This document shows, one piece after another, positions 5,257-5,475 of a stretch of DNA of 5,475 bases. The stretch is taken from assembly GCA_964448445.1 (NCBI GenBank), contig CAYVAU010000077.1:1-5475 (forward strand), given 5' to 3'. The DNA comes from B73-G16 sp964448445 (lineage in GTDB: Bacteria; Desulfobacterota; B13-G15). Both the position numbers and the translations under genes were made by a program. Within the stretch, counting starts at the first letter, position 1. Each line of letters begins with the position of its first letter. Below the pieces are notes generated by a model that was given only the letters and a program-made list of their open reading frames with translations, was not told where the DNA came from and searched no databases.

Positions 5257-5475
5257 GCGGTACATATTGACCATGGTGGATCCTTTGAGCCGTGTGGCCT
5301 CCGCAAGGCCATACCGGGTTCGGAGTTTGACGAATTGCTGAAGGAGAGGGGGATTGGGCATTACTGGACATATCCGAAGTCCCCCAGGATGAACGCGCCT
5401 GGGTCTTGAGCCTCCGGTGAGATGGCTCCTTGAAAATCATCCCGAGTGCCAAAGGTTATGGACAATACAAAGGCT
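5257..5475 (+). pseudogene. Transposase/integrase-core remnant with internal deletion
   Basis: From 5257, after an in-frame TAG at 5254-5256, the frame reads AVHIDHGGSFE, then FDELLKERGIGHYWTYPKSP and RMNA, ending at TGA 5407-5409. This matches the rve (DDE integrase) core: the second catalytic Asp in (T/I)D(N/H)G-x-x-F, then L...GI.H....P.(S/T)P..N. The next frame, from CTG at 5399, reads LGLEPPVRWLLENHPECQRLW and is open to the window edge; it resembles the tail after the RPH..LG....P motif of IS481/IS3-like transposases. The sequence joins MNA almost directly to LGL, so the stretch with the catalytic Glu (some 40-50 residues in relatives) is missing. The N-terminal half is absent too. It cannot encode an active enzyme. 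Family placement is from remembered motifs, not a search. Confidence 0.75.

Noticed and set aside
5126..5452. 108-residue frame on the minus strand across the symporter end and terminator
   Set aside because: It spans the 3' end of the symporter gene, a strong + strand terminator and the transposase remnant, and reads as low-complexity antisense; no motif is recognisable.
1..5475. CRISPR array, tRNA or rRNA genes
   Set aside because: There are no regularly spaced long repeats, and no cloverleaf or conserved rRNA segments were seen on either strand.

Overview
This window reads as a solute-uptake locus from a Gram-negative bacterium. All real genes lie on the + strand. The genes look GC-rich with many AGG, CTC and GCC codons, the intergenic leaders are AT- and purine-rich, and the Shine-Dalgarno sequences are strong (AAGGAGG type). 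Together with the style of the TRAP proteins, this suggests a member of the Desulfobacterota (former Deltaproteobacteria) or a similar anaerobe. That placement is inference; no taxonomic marker gene is present.

Layout: 1-221 is an upstream region with a sigma70-like promoter and a leader of about 125 nt. 222-3137 holds a complete three-gene TRAP transporter: periplasmic binding protein DctP, small membrane subunit DctQ and large membrane subunit DctM. A well-formed intrinsic terminator hairpin lies between dctP and dctQ, while dctQ and dctM are separated by one base. 3138-3525 is a 388-base gap with a second promoter and a long leader. 3526-3636 encodes a 36-residue single-span membrane peptide, and 3657-5198 encodes a complete sodium:solute symporter of the SSS family (SLC5-like). 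A strong terminator at about 5219-5254 closes that unit. 5257-5475 is a decayed transposase or integrase-core fragment that runs off the window.

The genes form two transcription units for ion-coupled uptake: a high-affinity binding-protein-dependent TRAP system and a one-protein symporter with a tiny putative partner. Both units start with clearly related promoter-proximal blocks (about 41-97 and 3291-3349), sharing CCGA(G/A)CCCCGACAA, CTTGACAAAG, AGCTG and TTTTGAA in the same order with nearly the same spacing. This suggests that one regulator controls both, or that one promoter region was copied. No catabolic enzyme or regulator gene is in the window, so the substrates cannot be named; organic acids are the default guess for TRAP.

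The points most worth a second look are the duplicated promoter block, the 36-residue peptide coupled to the symporter gene, and the internal terminator likely to set binding protein above membrane subunits.
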